From NCBI GenBank assembly GCA_018109965.1, contig JAGBFE010000097.1, positions 1 to 7,362 on the forward strand: a stretch of 7,362 nt of DNA. Reading direction: 5' to 3'. The DNA is from Oscillospiraceae bacterium. Lineage in GTDB: Bacteria; Bacillota_A; Clostridia; Oscillospirales; Ruminococcaceae. The notes beneath the pieces were generated by a model. That model saw nothing but the letters and a program-made list of their open reading frames with translations, did not search any database and had not been told where the DNA came from. Position 1 is the first letter of the stretch. Each line of letters opens with the position of its first letter. This document shows, one piece after another, positions 1 through 6,683 of the stretch. A program made the translations under genes and the position numbers.

Positions 1-55
1 GAGTGGCTTTTGTTATTTGTATGTTTTGCCTTTGGCTGTATCGGCTGTTGGTTAA

Positions 56-1249
56 TTAGTCGTTGGAATAGTTGTCAAAGTAACCCTGGATAAAGATAAC
101 AGGTGTGCCTTTGTCGCCGGAGCCTGATGTAAGGTCACAAAGTGAACCGATAAGGTCAGTGAGCTGACGTGGTGTTGTGCCCTGGCTTTCCATTGAGCCC
201 ATAAGGTCTTTCTTTTTATTTGCAATGTACTGTGTCATTGCGTTGCGCAGTTCTTCGCCTTTCATGCCTGCAAACTGGTTGTCTGCAAGGTATTTGAGTT
301 TGAGTTCGTTTGGCAGGCCAACAAGACCATCTGTGAAACCAGGGGAAACAACAGGGTCTGCAAGTTCCCAGATTTTGCCCTGTGGGTCTTTGAATGCGCC
401 GTCGCCGTAAACCATACATTCAAGCTTTTTGCCTGTTTTTTCAAGGAGTTTTGCCTGAAGTTCTGTAACAAATTTTTCGCAGTCACGTGGGAAAAGTTTA
501 ACCTTTTCTTCTGTTGCTTTGTTGGAGCCGAGAAGGCCGTACATTTCGTTGTAGCCTGAACCGTTGATGGATTCTGTCATAAGGTCATCAAGGCCGTAAA
601 CTTTTTCAGCACCTGCAGCTTTGAGCAGACGTTTGGAACGTGCACGGGAGTGAATGTCTGCACAGATAACACTCTTTGTGTAAGGGAGAATATCTGTTGC
701 ACGGTTTGCAAAGATAACTTCTGCTTCGCAGTTTTCGCTTGTGATAAGTTCTTTGTAGTATTCCACATAGTCAACCTGTGTGAACGGATGTGGGTTTTTG
801 CCAAACAGACGGCGGTATTCTGCTTCGTCCATAATTGTGGACCAAGGGTTAACACCTTTTTCGTCCAGCTGGTCAAGTGTTACAAGATGGTTGCCAACTT
901 CGTCGGAAGGATAGCTGAGCATAAGCACAATTTTTTTAGCGCCGCGTGCGATGCCCTTGAGCACGATTGAAAAACGGTTGCGGGAAAGGATTGGAAAGAT
1001 GAGACCGATTGTGTCATCGCCAAATTTATTTTTTACATCTGTTGCAATGTCATCACAGGTGATATAGTTGCCCTGTGCACGTGCAACAACTGCTTCGGTT
1101 ACACCAACGATGTCGCGGTCGTTAACCTTGATATTTTCTTCTTCAAATGCTTCCAGCAAGCTCTGAACTGTGATATCTACAAGGTTGTCGCCTTCAACGA
1201 TGATAGGTGTTCTGATACCTCTGGATACTGCGCCTATTGTTCTTGACAT
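56..1249 (-). CDS. CofE-like protein, coenzyme F420-0:L-glutamate ligase family (397 aa)
   Basis: The translation resembles the long clostridial proteins annotated as coenzyme F420-0:L-glutamate ligase. True CofE enzymes use GTP to add L-glutamate to F420-0 in the cytoplasm and are about 250 residues; this protein is 397, so it carries a large extra C-terminal part. Visible landmarks are an N-terminal block with DIVGVTEAVVARAQGNYIT (residues 46-64), YGDGAFKDP (281-289), a WELADPVVSPGFTDGL stretch (294-309), and a glycine-rich end, SGSGDKGTPVIFIQGYF (375-391). There is no signal peptide or membrane segment. The ATG at 1249 is preceded by AAGGGAGGG (1256-1264), a strong ribosome binding site. 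The gene has its own promoter and is downstream of, but separate from, the efflux operon. No other F420 gene is seen. Family membership is recognised from memory; the actual substrate in a clostridium is unknown and may not be F420. Confidence 0.75.
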   Translation of the reverse strand: MSRTIGAVSRGIRTPIIVEGDNLVDITVQSLLEAFEEENIKVNDRDIVGVTEAVVARAQGNYITCDDIATDVKNKFGDDTIGLIFPILSRNRFSIVLKGIARGAKKIVLMLSYPSDEVGNHLVTLDQLDEKGVNPWSTIMDEAEYRRLFGKNPHPFTQVDYVEYYKELITSENCEAEVIFANRATDILPYTKSVICADIHSRARSKRLLKAAGAEKVYGLDDLMTESINGSGYNEMYGLLGSNKATEEKVKLFPRDCEKFVTELQAKLLEKTGKKLECMVYGDGAFKDPQGKIWELADPVVSPGFTDGLVGLPNELKLKYLADNQFAGMKGEELRNAMTQYIANKKKDLMGSMESQGTTPRQLTDLIGSLCDLTSGSGDKGTPVIFIQGYFDNYSND

Positions 1250-1283
1250 AAAATGCCCTCCCTTAAAATTACCTGCGGCCAGT

Positions 1284-1307
1284 GTGAATTTTATCTGAAA
1301 AATTCAC
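1284..1307 (-). other. Leader hairpin upstream of the CofE-like gene
   Basis: Perfect 9-bp inverted arms, GTGAATTTT (1284-1292) and AAAATTCAC (1299-1307), enclose a 6-base loop in the 5' leader, about 20 bases upstream of the ribosome binding site. It may stabilise the mRNA. The minus-strand side has no U-run after it, so it does not look like an attenuator. Confidence 0.4.
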
Positions 1308-1320
1308 CTGTTTTTGCCGA

Positions 1321-1360
1321 CAAGATATTATATAGCAAAATATCTTATAATTCAAGATAC
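1321..1360. promoter_or_regulatory. Dyad and repeated CAAGATA motif over the CofE-like promoter (possible operator)
   Basis: AAGATATT (1322-1329) and AATATCTT (1339-1346) are perfect 8-bp inverted arms separated by 9 bases. They cover the -10 box and much of the spacer. A further direct copy of CAAGATA lies at 1353-1359 over the -35. This arrangement would suit a repressor site, but the DNA is AT-rich and chance symmetry is possible. The binding protein is unknown. Confidence 0.35.
1327..1355 (-). promoter_or_regulatory. Promoter of the CofE-like gene
   Basis: On the minus strand, TTGAAT (1350-1355) is followed after exactly 17 bases by a perfect TATAAT (1327-1332), a good sigma-A-type promoter. 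Transcription would start near 1320, giving a leader of about 70 nt. The promoter begins only 13 bases past the stop of the TetR gene, and no terminator hairpin is visible between them, so some read-through from the efflux operon is possible. Confidence 0.7.
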
Positions 1361-1368
1361 TTTTTTAA

Positions 1369-1974
1369 TTAGTTTAATGATTTCAGCAAAAGTGTGTAAG
1401 CTGTCTCCTTTTTTTGTTCAATTTGACATAAACTTTCGTTGCATGAAGGCAAATGCTGACAGGAAGTTACACACGCAAGGTTGGCTTTGATTGCCATTGC
1501 GATATATTCGCTGTCAAACTGCAGCTTTATTGCCCCCTCATCTGCACCGCTTTTGAGTATTTCCATTATGATTTCGTTGCATTTTTCCACAGCTTTCTGC
1601 ACAGCATCGCTGTGCTGGCTGATAAGCTGTGAAATATCCGCAACATCGCCGCTGATAACAATGCGGCTTATCATTGCAAAGCCGTTTTCCATACTGTTTT
1701 GCAGCAGATCATAAAGGCTGAACACCTTGGCTTTGAACGGGATATCCATTGCGGCAATATTCTCCGCTGCAATGGTGTCCTGCACAAGAAAATATGTGAT
1801 GGCATTCAATATAATATCCTCTTTTGAGGAAAAATATTCATACAAGGTGCCTTTGCCCACGTTTGCGGCGGTGGCAATGTCCTGCACAGTTATATTATAT
1901 ATCTTTTTTCCCTCTTTGCAAAGAGAAAGTATGCCGCTGAAAATGCAAATTTCCTTTTCGGAGTAGTTTTTCAT
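1369..1974 (-). CDS. TetR/AcrR-family transcriptional regulator (201 aa)
   Basis: This is a typical TetR-family repressor in size and layout. The N-terminal DNA-binding domain has a helix-turn-helix at about residues 28-50 (ITVQDIATAANVGKGTLYEYF, then SSKEDII). The rest is an all-helical ligand-binding and dimerisation domain with no family-specific motif that I recognise. It starts 3 bases after the stop of the RND transporter. Its GAGGAGGAG ribosome binding site lies inside the last codons of that gene, so the two are co-transcribed and probably translationally coupled. The obvious target is the palindrome at 6076-6101 at the operon promoter, giving negative autoregulation relieved by a pump substrate. 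That link is inferred from position and site type. The ligand cannot be read from the sequence. Confidence 0.9.
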   Translation of the reverse strand: MKNYSEKEICIFSGILSLCKEGKKIYNITVQDIATAANVGKGTLYEYFSSKEDIILNAITYFLVQDTIAAENIAAMDIPFKAKVFSLYDLLQNSMENGFAMISRIVISGDVADISQLISQHSDAVQKAVEKCNEIIMEILKSGADEGAIKLQFDSEYIAMAIKANLACVTSCQHLPSCNESLCQIEQKKETAYTLLLKSLN

Positions 1975-1977
1975 CCC

Positions 1978-4900
1978 TTACTCCTCCTCAAAGTCCACTT
2001 CGATAACCTTAAGCGGTTTTTTGTGCAGCATTGCATACAGACTTGGCACAAGGAACAAGGTGAGCAATGTTGCATAGGAAAGACCGCCGATGGAAACAAT
2101 CGCCATGCCCTGGCTCATCTCGGCACCCATACCCACGCCAAATGCCATGGTGGACATTGCAAGAATGGTGGTGAGTGCTGTCATAAGGATTGGGCGCATA
2201 CGGTCAACACCTGTTTTTACAAGGGCGTCGTACATTTCCATGCCTTCGGCACGCAGCTGGTTTACATAGTCGATAAACACGATACCGTTGTTAACAACAA
2301 CACCTGCAAGCACAAGGAAGCCAATCATTGAAACAACGCTGAGCACTGTGCCTGTTATCTGCAGTGCAAGCAAGCCACCTGTGAATGCCATTGGGATTGT
2401 GAACAGTACGATAAACGGTGATTTGAGGCTCTGGAACTGTGCCACCATAATGAGATAGATAAACACAACGGCAAGCAAAATCATAAGCAGCATATCGCCC
2501 ATCATTTCCATAACCATCTGGTTTTCGCCGCCTACATCAAGCTGATAGCCGTCAGGTATCTGGTAAGCTTCAACAGCAGCCTGTGCCGCACGGCTGACAA
2601 GGGTTGTGTTTACGCCGTTTTCAAAGGTTGCGGAAACGGTGTAGGTGCGGGACTGATTGTCGCGGTTGATGGTCTGCGGGCTCTGTGCTGTTGTAATGGT
2701 TGCCACATCACCGAGAGTAACGCTTTCTTCTTCGCCGTCCTCGTTGATTTTTGTTGCAAGCTCAAGACTTTCGATGGTGTCACGGGTGTACGGAGCATCG
2801 GATGTGATGTAACCCGACAGGTCCTTGCCGTCAAAGGTAAAGGTTGTTGTGGTGGTCTGTTCGGTAAGGGCAGTTGCAACTGACTGATAAATCTGCGCTG
2901 TCATCAGCCCTTCCTTCATAGCTGCGGTTTTGTCAATTTCGATACGCAGTTCGCTTGAGCGCTCGCCGCTGCCGTCGTCAACTGCGGCAACGCCGTCAAC
3001 CTCTTTGAGAATATCGGCAAGGTCGGCAGAAATTTTGCCCAGTGTGTCAAAGTCATTGCCTTTGATTGCAACCGAGAAGCCGCTGCCGCCAAGAGCGGAC
3101 ATATCCATACTTTCGGTTGTAACTGTGAGGGTATCTTTATATTCCGGCAGTTCAGCCTCGATAAGTGCGCCAACTTCGCCGTTGGACAGTGTGCGGTCCT
3201 CTGTCATAACCACATAGAAGGAAAGGGTTTTGGAGTTTTCGGTGGAGGCGGTCATTGATGCAATCGACTCTCCCTCGCTCATAACCGCAACGGTGTCAAC
3301 ATCCTGCAAAGTCTGCACGCGCTGGGCAATGTCGCCGCCCTGACGGTACAGTTCCTCATCGCTTGTGGTGCCCGGCACAGTGAGGGTCATTGTCATCTGC
3401 GGGCCGTCCATTGCAGGGATAAATGCCATTGGCATTGTGAGCGCATTGTAAACACTGAGCACAAGCAGTGCCACAGCAAGCACAAGTGCAACCCATTTGT
3501 GTTTTAAGTTAACACGCAGTGCCTTTTCGTAAAGCTTTGTAAGTTTTGTAATGAATTTTGGAGATGCATCGGTGGATTTGCCAAGCATATTGCTTGCAAG
3601 GCAAGGCACAAAGGTGAGTGCCACCAGCAAGCTTGCAACAAGCACATAGGCAATGGTGAGACCCATATCGGTGAAAATCTGGCGGGTCAGACCCTGTGTG
3701 AAAACAATCGGCACAAATACACAGATAGTGGTCAATGTGGATGCAACAATCGCACCGCCAACCTGTCTTGTGCCCACAACTGCGGCTTTGACCGCACTGT
3801 AGCCCTCATTGCGCAGGCGGTAGATGTTTTCGATAACAACGATACTGTTGTCAACCAGCATACCTACTGCAAGTGCAAGGCCGGACAGGGAAATCATATT
3901 GAGTGTAACATCGGTAAAATACATTGCCACAATTGCAACCAGAACAGACAGCGGAATGCTCATTGCAATGATTGCAGTAGGGCGGAAGGATTTGAGGAAC
4001 AGCACAAGCACCAGCAGGGCAATAATGCCGCCGTACACAAGGTTGGAGAGAACGCTTTGCACAACCATGTTGATATAGTCGCCCTGGTCCATAAGTGTTG
4101 CAATGTGCAATCCTTCGGTTTTTTCTTCAAGTTTGTTTATTGCTTCGGTCACAGCTTCGCTGACCTGGCTTGTGGAAGCAACGGAAGATTTGCTGATGGA
4201 CAGCACAATGCCGTCGTTGCCGTTGATTTTTACAAAACTGTCGCCGGAGTTGTCTTTGATTTCAACTGTGGCAACATCCTTGAGATAAACAGGTTCAACG
4301 CCGTCAAGCCCCATATCCACAAGCAGCAGATTTTCGAGGCTTTCGAGGTCCGAGAATTTTTCGCCTACCTTTACGGTAACACGTTCGTCCCCAAGCATAA
4401 TGTAGCCTGCAGGCATTGAAAAGTTCTGTGCGGTGAGAATGCCGCTGATGGTGGACTGTGTAACAAGACTGTCGATGTTTGCGTTGCGCAGTGCTTCGTC
4501 ACGGGCGGACTCAAACTGAGCGATACCGCTTTCCAGCTGTGCTTCGCCTTTGGTGATTTCGGCAACTGCTTCCATCTGGCCGCGGCTGAGTTCTTCGTAG
4601 GCTTTCTGCAAATCTTCCACTTTAACTTGTGCGGCAGTAAGCATCATATTTACCATGGAAAGCTCTGATTCTATCTGGCCAAGCTCGGTATCAAGGGCAG
4701 TCACATTGCCTGTTGTGATAATCGCTTCGTTGACACCTGCGGAACGCAGGGCAGTTTCCATTGTTGCGGCAGTTTCGTTGAGTTTTGTTTTTATATCCCC
4801 GATTTTGTCACTGCCCGCAAACTGTGCAGCCATCTGTGCGTTGTCGGTGATAAGCGCCTTGAGAGCGGTAATTTCGATGTTGCGGGCTTCCTTTTCAAAG

Positions 4901-5841
4901 TCGGAAATCAATGGATTTGCATTTTTGTTTTCAAGAAAAGCAATGGCTTCGTCCACCGTCATATCGTCGGTTACGCCGTCGTATGACATAGTTTCCAGCG
5001 TAGTGATGCTTGTGCGCACAAGGGACAGTGCCTGCACTGCAGGACGCACCTGTGTAAGCAGGGTTTTGCGGGCTTCAAGGGTGGTTTTTTGCCCTGTGAT
5101 TGCTGACACCTGTGCAATGCCTGCGTCCAGCTGGGCTTCGCCCTGGGCAATTTTGTCAAAGGCTTCCTTTTTGCCGTTTGCAAGTTCGGTTTTGGCTTTG
5201 TCAAGGTCCTTTTTGGTTTTGGCAAGTTCCTTGTCCACGGCAGCCAGAATTTCGTCATTTATCTTATCTATTTTTTCCTGATTGAGCTGGATGCTTACAT
5301 AGTCTTCCACAAGGCCTGTAACATCAACTGTGGCAACGCCGTCGATACGTTCAAGGTATGGTGACAGCTCGTTTTCGATATAGCTGGAAAGCTCTTTGAT
5401 GTCCATACCGTCCATATCAACTGACAGCACCTGTACAGGCAGCATATCCGGGTTGAGTTTCATAAGCATCGGGGTGGAAACGGTATCTTCAAAATAGCCC
5501 TCCACCATATCAATGCTGCTGCTCATCTCTATCATTGCCGAGTCCATATTTACACTCTGGGAAAACTCCATAATGATAATAGATGCGTTTTCCATAGAGA
5601 TACTCTGCATATTTTCAAGGCCGCTTGTGGTTGCAAGGGCACTTTCCAGCGGCTGGGTGACTGTGGTTTCCACACGTTCAGGGGATGCACCCGGTGCAGT
5701 TGTCATTGCGATAACATATGGCAGGTCCATTTTTGGCAAGAGATCGGTGTTGAGACGGTTGAACGACACAATGCCAAGAACAAAAACCAGCACCACCGCA
5801 ACCAGCACGGTAAAAGGCTTTTTAACAGATAATTTGGTCAT
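1978..5841 (-). CDS. HAE1/AcrB-type RND efflux transporter with coiled-coil insertion (1287 aa)
   Basis: A proton-driven efflux permease of the cytoplasmic membrane. The order is TM1 (about residues 8-27), porter domain, TM2-TM6 (about 595-750), second TM7 (about 783-800), second porter domain, and TM8-TM12 (about 1112-1272). The TM4 motif GMLVDNSIVVIEN (660-672) keeps the first aspartate of the AcrB pair (D664), while the second is N665. In TM10, VVVNNGIVFID (1181-1191) has N1184 where AcrB has lysine 940. It is about 240 residues longer than AcrB (1049) because of an insertion at about 196-460: two helical arms around a less regular middle, placed in the docking subdomain. The start is the ATG at 5841, with AAAGGA 7 bases upstream; the frame stays open to 5937 but without a ribosome binding site. 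No membrane-fusion or TolC-like gene is adjacent. The nearest characterised relative may be Bacillus SwrC/YerP. Substrate unknown. Confidence 0.92.
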   Translation of the reverse strand: MTKLSVKKPFTVLVAVVLVFVLGIVSFNRLNTDLLPKMDLPYVIAMTTAPGASPERVETTVTQPLESALATTSGLENMQSISMENASIIIMEFSQSVNMDSAMIEMSSSIDMVEGYFEDTVSTPMLMKLNPDMLPVQVLSVDMDGMDIKELSSYIENELSPYLERIDGVATVDVTGLVEDYVSIQLNQEKIDKINDEILAAVDKELAKTKKDLDKAKTELANGKKEAFDKIAQGEAQLDAGIAQVSAITGQKTTLEARKTLLTQVRPAVQALSLVRTSITTLETMSYDGVTDDMTVDEAIAFLENKNANPLISDFEKEARNIEITALKALITDNAQMAAQFAGSDKIGDIKTKLNETAATMETALRSAGVNEAIITTGNVTALDTELGQIESELSMVNMMLTAAQVKVEDLQKAYEELSRGQMEAVAEITKGEAQLESGIAQFESARDEALRNANIDSLVTQSTISGILTAQNFSMPAGYIMLGDERVTVKVGEKFSDLESLENLLLVDMGLDGVEPVYLKDVATVEIKDNSGDSFVKINGNDGIVLSISKSSVASTSQVSEAVTEAINKLEEKTEGLHIATLMDQGDYINMVVQSVLSNLVYGGIIALLVLVLFLKSFRPTAIIAMSIPLSVLVAIVAMYFTDVTLNMISLSGLALAVGMLVDNSIVVIENIYRLRNEGYSAVKAAVVGTRQVGGAIVASTLTTICVFVPIVFTQGLTRQIFTDMGLTIAYVLVASLLVALTFVPCLASNMLGKSTDASPKFITKLTKLYEKALRVNLKHKWVALVLAVALLVLSVYNALTMPMAFIPAMDGPQMTMTLTVPGTTSDEELYRQGGDIAQRVQTLQDVDTVAVMSEGESIASMTASTENSKTLSFYVVMTEDRTLSNGEVGALIEAELPEYKDTLTVTTESMDMSALGGSGFSVAIKGNDFDTLGKISADLADILKEVDGVAAVDDGSGERSSELRIEIDKTAAMKEGLMTAQIYQSVATALTEQTTTTTFTFDGKDLSGYITSDAPYTRDTIESLELATKINEDGEEESVTLGDVATITTAQSPQTINRDNQSRTYTVSATFENGVNTTLVSRAAQAAVEAYQIPDGYQLDVGGENQMVMEMMGDMLLMILLAVVFIYLIMVAQFQSLKSPFIVLFTIPMAFTGGLLALQITGTVLSVVSMIGFLVLAGVVVNNGIVFIDYVNQLRAEGMEMYDALVKTGVDRMRPILMTALTTILAMSTMAFGVGMGAEMSQGMAIVSIGGLSYATLLTLFLVPSLYAMLHKKPLKVIEVDFEEE
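4462..5256 (-). other. Coiled-coil hairpin insertion within the RND transporter
   Basis: Residues about 196-460 of the transporter are rich in K, E, A, Q and L with heptad-like spacing. The arms are about 196-262 and 380-455, joined by a less regular helical middle containing several NP- and GN-type breaks. The two arms carry matching segments: GEAQLDAGIAQ (234-244) and GEAQLESGIAQ (432-442). The insertion interrupts the first docking subdomain, between the strand ending YVSIQLNQEKI and the segment that resumes with TISGILTAQNFSMPAGYI (464-481). In AcrB this surface faces the adaptor and TolC. Here it would project away from the membrane into the cell-wall space. Confidence 0.75.
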
Positions 5842-6100
5842 AGTTTTTTCCTTTGTGAGTTTATTTTTATAAAACAGATTATTGTCTGCGGCAGTTTGCC
5901 GCAATCTGAAGCGGCGATGAGGCACCGCCCACTGCAATACAGCTGATTTACATTTGCCGAGACAAACTTTGTTTGTCCCTTTGGGTGTCCGCTGATTTTA
6001 CGGGCGGCTTGTGAGCCATCCCTGTATTGTAACCGACATTGATACTGCTGTTTCAATATAAAAATCTGCGCACAAAAACTGACCGACCGGTCGGTCGGTT
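5842..6100 (-). promoter_or_regulatory. Long structured 5' leader of the efflux operon
   Basis: About 260 nt separate the promoter from the RND start, and no protein gene is supported here. The leader contains several inverted repeats: TGCGGCA/TGCCGCA (5887-5893, 5897-5903), GACAAAC/GTTTGTC with a 3-base loop (5961-5967, 5971-5977) and GGCT/AGCC (6006-6009, 6014-6017). A long-range pair, CAATACAG (5935-5942) and CTGTATTG (6022-6029), encloses the last two. I do not recognise a named riboswitch. No hairpin here is followed by a clean U-run. Confidence 0.5.
5935..6029. repeat. Possible dispersed repeat bounded by CAATACAG inverted ends
   Basis: The block is closed by perfect 8-bp inverted ends (5935-5942 and 6022-6029). 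Internally it has two near-identical GCTGATTTAC/GCTGATTTTAC segments 49 bases apart (5942 and 5991) and two compact hairpins. The overall texture, and the spurious translation it gives on the minus strand, remind me of short interspersed repeats seen in other clostridial genomes. That is recollection, not a search result. Confidence 0.4.
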
Positions 6101-6101
6101 T
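6076..6101. promoter_or_regulatory. TetR-type operator palindrome of the efflux operon
   Basis: The core GACCGACCGGTCGGTC (6081-6096) is a perfect 16-bp palindrome. Symmetry continues outward as AAAC on the left and GTTT on the right, so 12 of 13 base pairs match over 26 bp (the exception is T6080 with G6097). GACCGACCGGTCGGTC-like dyads are classic TetR/AcrR-family sites. It sits directly after the -10 box at the predicted start of transcription, where a bound repressor would block initiation. The TetR gene at the end of the same operon is the natural candidate to bind it. Confidence 0.88.
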
Positions 6102-6107
6102 GACTGT

Positions 6108-6139
6108 ATTATAATAAAACTTTTCACATATATGTGCAA
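6108..6139 (-). promoter_or_regulatory. Promoter of the RND-tetR operon
   Basis: On the minus strand, TTGCAC (6134-6139) is followed after 17 bases by TATTAT (6111-6116). A perfect TATAAT overlaps it at 6108-6113 (spacer 20). Either places the start at about 6101-6105, at the edge of the operator. A perfect 12-bp palindrome, CACATATATGTG (6125-6136), overlaps the -35 and could be a second regulator site. Confidence 0.7.
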
Positions 6140-6263
6140 GGGCTTTCACACAATTTTCATTGAGAAAAATTTAATATTGCAAAAAAGTATTTTTTATTAC
6201 AGATGTTTACCCCTGCAGCAGCCAAAAACAACAAATATTTATGATATATTATATAAAACAAAA

Positions 6264-6450
6264 GGGCGGACAATATCCGGTATCATTAAGGTAAACATTA
6301 CTCAAAAATACAATTTAGTGTAATAAATTAAAATGTCATTCTGAGCGAGCGAAGAATCTCTTTGTCTTATCAAACCGAGAGATTCTTCGGCATAAATGCC
6401 TCAGAATGACATACTTTTGTTAACTTAATGACAGTGGATAATATCCGCCC
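6264..6450. repeat. Imperfect terminal inverted repeat enclosing a second repeat (MITE-like)
   Basis: The left arm (6264-6298) and right arm (6416-6450, reverse complement) both start GGGCGGA, share TATCC after three bases, and share TCATTAAG further in, ending in similar GTAAACA/TTAACA. The first 15 bases match at 13 positions. Between the arms lies the separate 80-bp inverted-repeat element at 6333-6412. The short direct repeat CAAAA occurs just outside each end (6259-6263, 6454-6458) and is a weak hint of target duplication. There is no transposase, so it would be non-autonomous. The 120 bases to the left (6140-6263) are AT-rich with nothing recognisable. Confidence 0.5.
6333..6412. repeat. 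GTCATTCTGAG-type interspersed inverted-repeat element (80 bp)
   Basis: The outer arms ATGTCATTCTGAG (6333-6345) and CTCAGAATGACAT (6400-6412) are a perfect 13-bp inverted repeat. The inner arms CGAAGAATCTC (6350-6360) and GAGATTCTTCG (6379-6389) are a perfect 11-bp pair around an 18-base loop. A small extra hairpin, GGCATAAATGCC, occupies 6389-6400. The GTCATTCTGAGCG...GAAGAATCTC signature is a dispersed repeat that I know from many bacterial genomes. As RNA it folds strongly. On the minus strand it is followed by TTTTAATTTATT, so it could end transcription from the Arc-like gene. Confidence 0.75.
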
Positions 6451-6462
6451 CTGCAAAATATG

Positions 6463-6633
6463 CTATTTGTTTTCAAGTTCAATTTTTCCGTGTTCTGCTT
6501 CAAAGTTTTTGATTAAATCACGTATCATAACTGTCAGCTGTCCGTTTGCTGAACGACCTTCATACTCTGCAATTATATGCAGTTTATCCAGCATCTGTTC
6601 ATCTATTCTCAATGTAAAACTTTTAATACCCAT
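6463..6633 (-). CDS. Arc-like ribbon-helix-helix DNA-binding protein (56 aa)
   Basis: The 56-residue product begins MGIKSFTLRIDEQMLDKLHI and ends GKIELENK. It aligns by eye with phage P22 Arc along almost its whole length: the beta strand KSFTLRI (residues 4-10) matches Arc QFNLRW, helix A covers about 11-24, the turn EGRSAN (25-30) matches ENGRSVN, and helix B covers about 30-46. Putative DNA-contacting strand residues are S5, T7 and R9. GAGGT lies 7 bases before the ATG. Such proteins act as dimers binding tandem short sites, often as autoregulators, plasmid copy controllers or antitoxins. The divergent small gene at 6751 and the repeated ATGTC motifs between them suggest local control. Immediately downstream are repeats and no partner gene, so a standard antitoxin-toxin operon is not present. 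Confidence 0.8.
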   Translation of the reverse strand: MGIKSFTLRIDEQMLDKLHIIAEYEGRSANGQLTVMIRDLIKNFEAEHGKIELENK

Positions 6634-6643
6634 AAATCAACCT

Positions 6644-6683
6644 CAAAATGAATGTGTTATGACTTTATTTTATATTCATTTTG
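6644..6683 (-). promoter_or_regulatory. Inverted repeat in the leader of the Arc-like gene
   Basis: CAAAATGAAT (6644-6653) and ATTCATTTTG (6674-6683) are perfect 10-bp inverted arms with 20 bases between. In the minus-strand transcript the second arm runs straight into the GAGG ribosome binding site (6641-6644). A hairpin there could partly occlude translation initiation. It could equally be a DNA operator half-site pair. Confidence 0.4.

Noticed and set aside
1..55. Terminator after the CofE-like gene
   Set aside because: Only short GCC/GGC pairings are present and no T-run follows on the minus strand. Nothing convincing is within the window.
4655..5281. A 208-codon open frame on the plus strand
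   Set aside because: It lies wholly antisense to the RND transporter coiled-coil region, has no ribosome binding site or family resemblance, and arises from the biased codons of the opposite strand.
5842..5937. Upstream extension of the RND protein by 32 residues
   Set aside because: The extension is hydrophilic and comes from leader sequence without a ribosome binding site. The ATG at 5841 has AAAGGA at proper spacing and gives the normal RND N-terminus.
5838..6149. A 103-codon minus-strand open frame across the promoter, operator and leader
   Set aside because: It covers the promoter and palindrome, lacks a ribosome binding site, and its sequence is just the leader repeat read through. 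The transcript probably begins inside it.
6039..6323. A 94-codon plus-strand open frame
   Set aside because: It starts inside the operator and promoter region, runs through AT-rich DNA and a repeat arm, and has no ribosome binding site.
6333..6412. CRISPR repeat or tRNA-like gene suggested by the strong hairpins
   Set aside because: There is a single copy with no spacers, and no cloverleaf or CCA-type end. The signature fits a dispersed inverted-repeat element.
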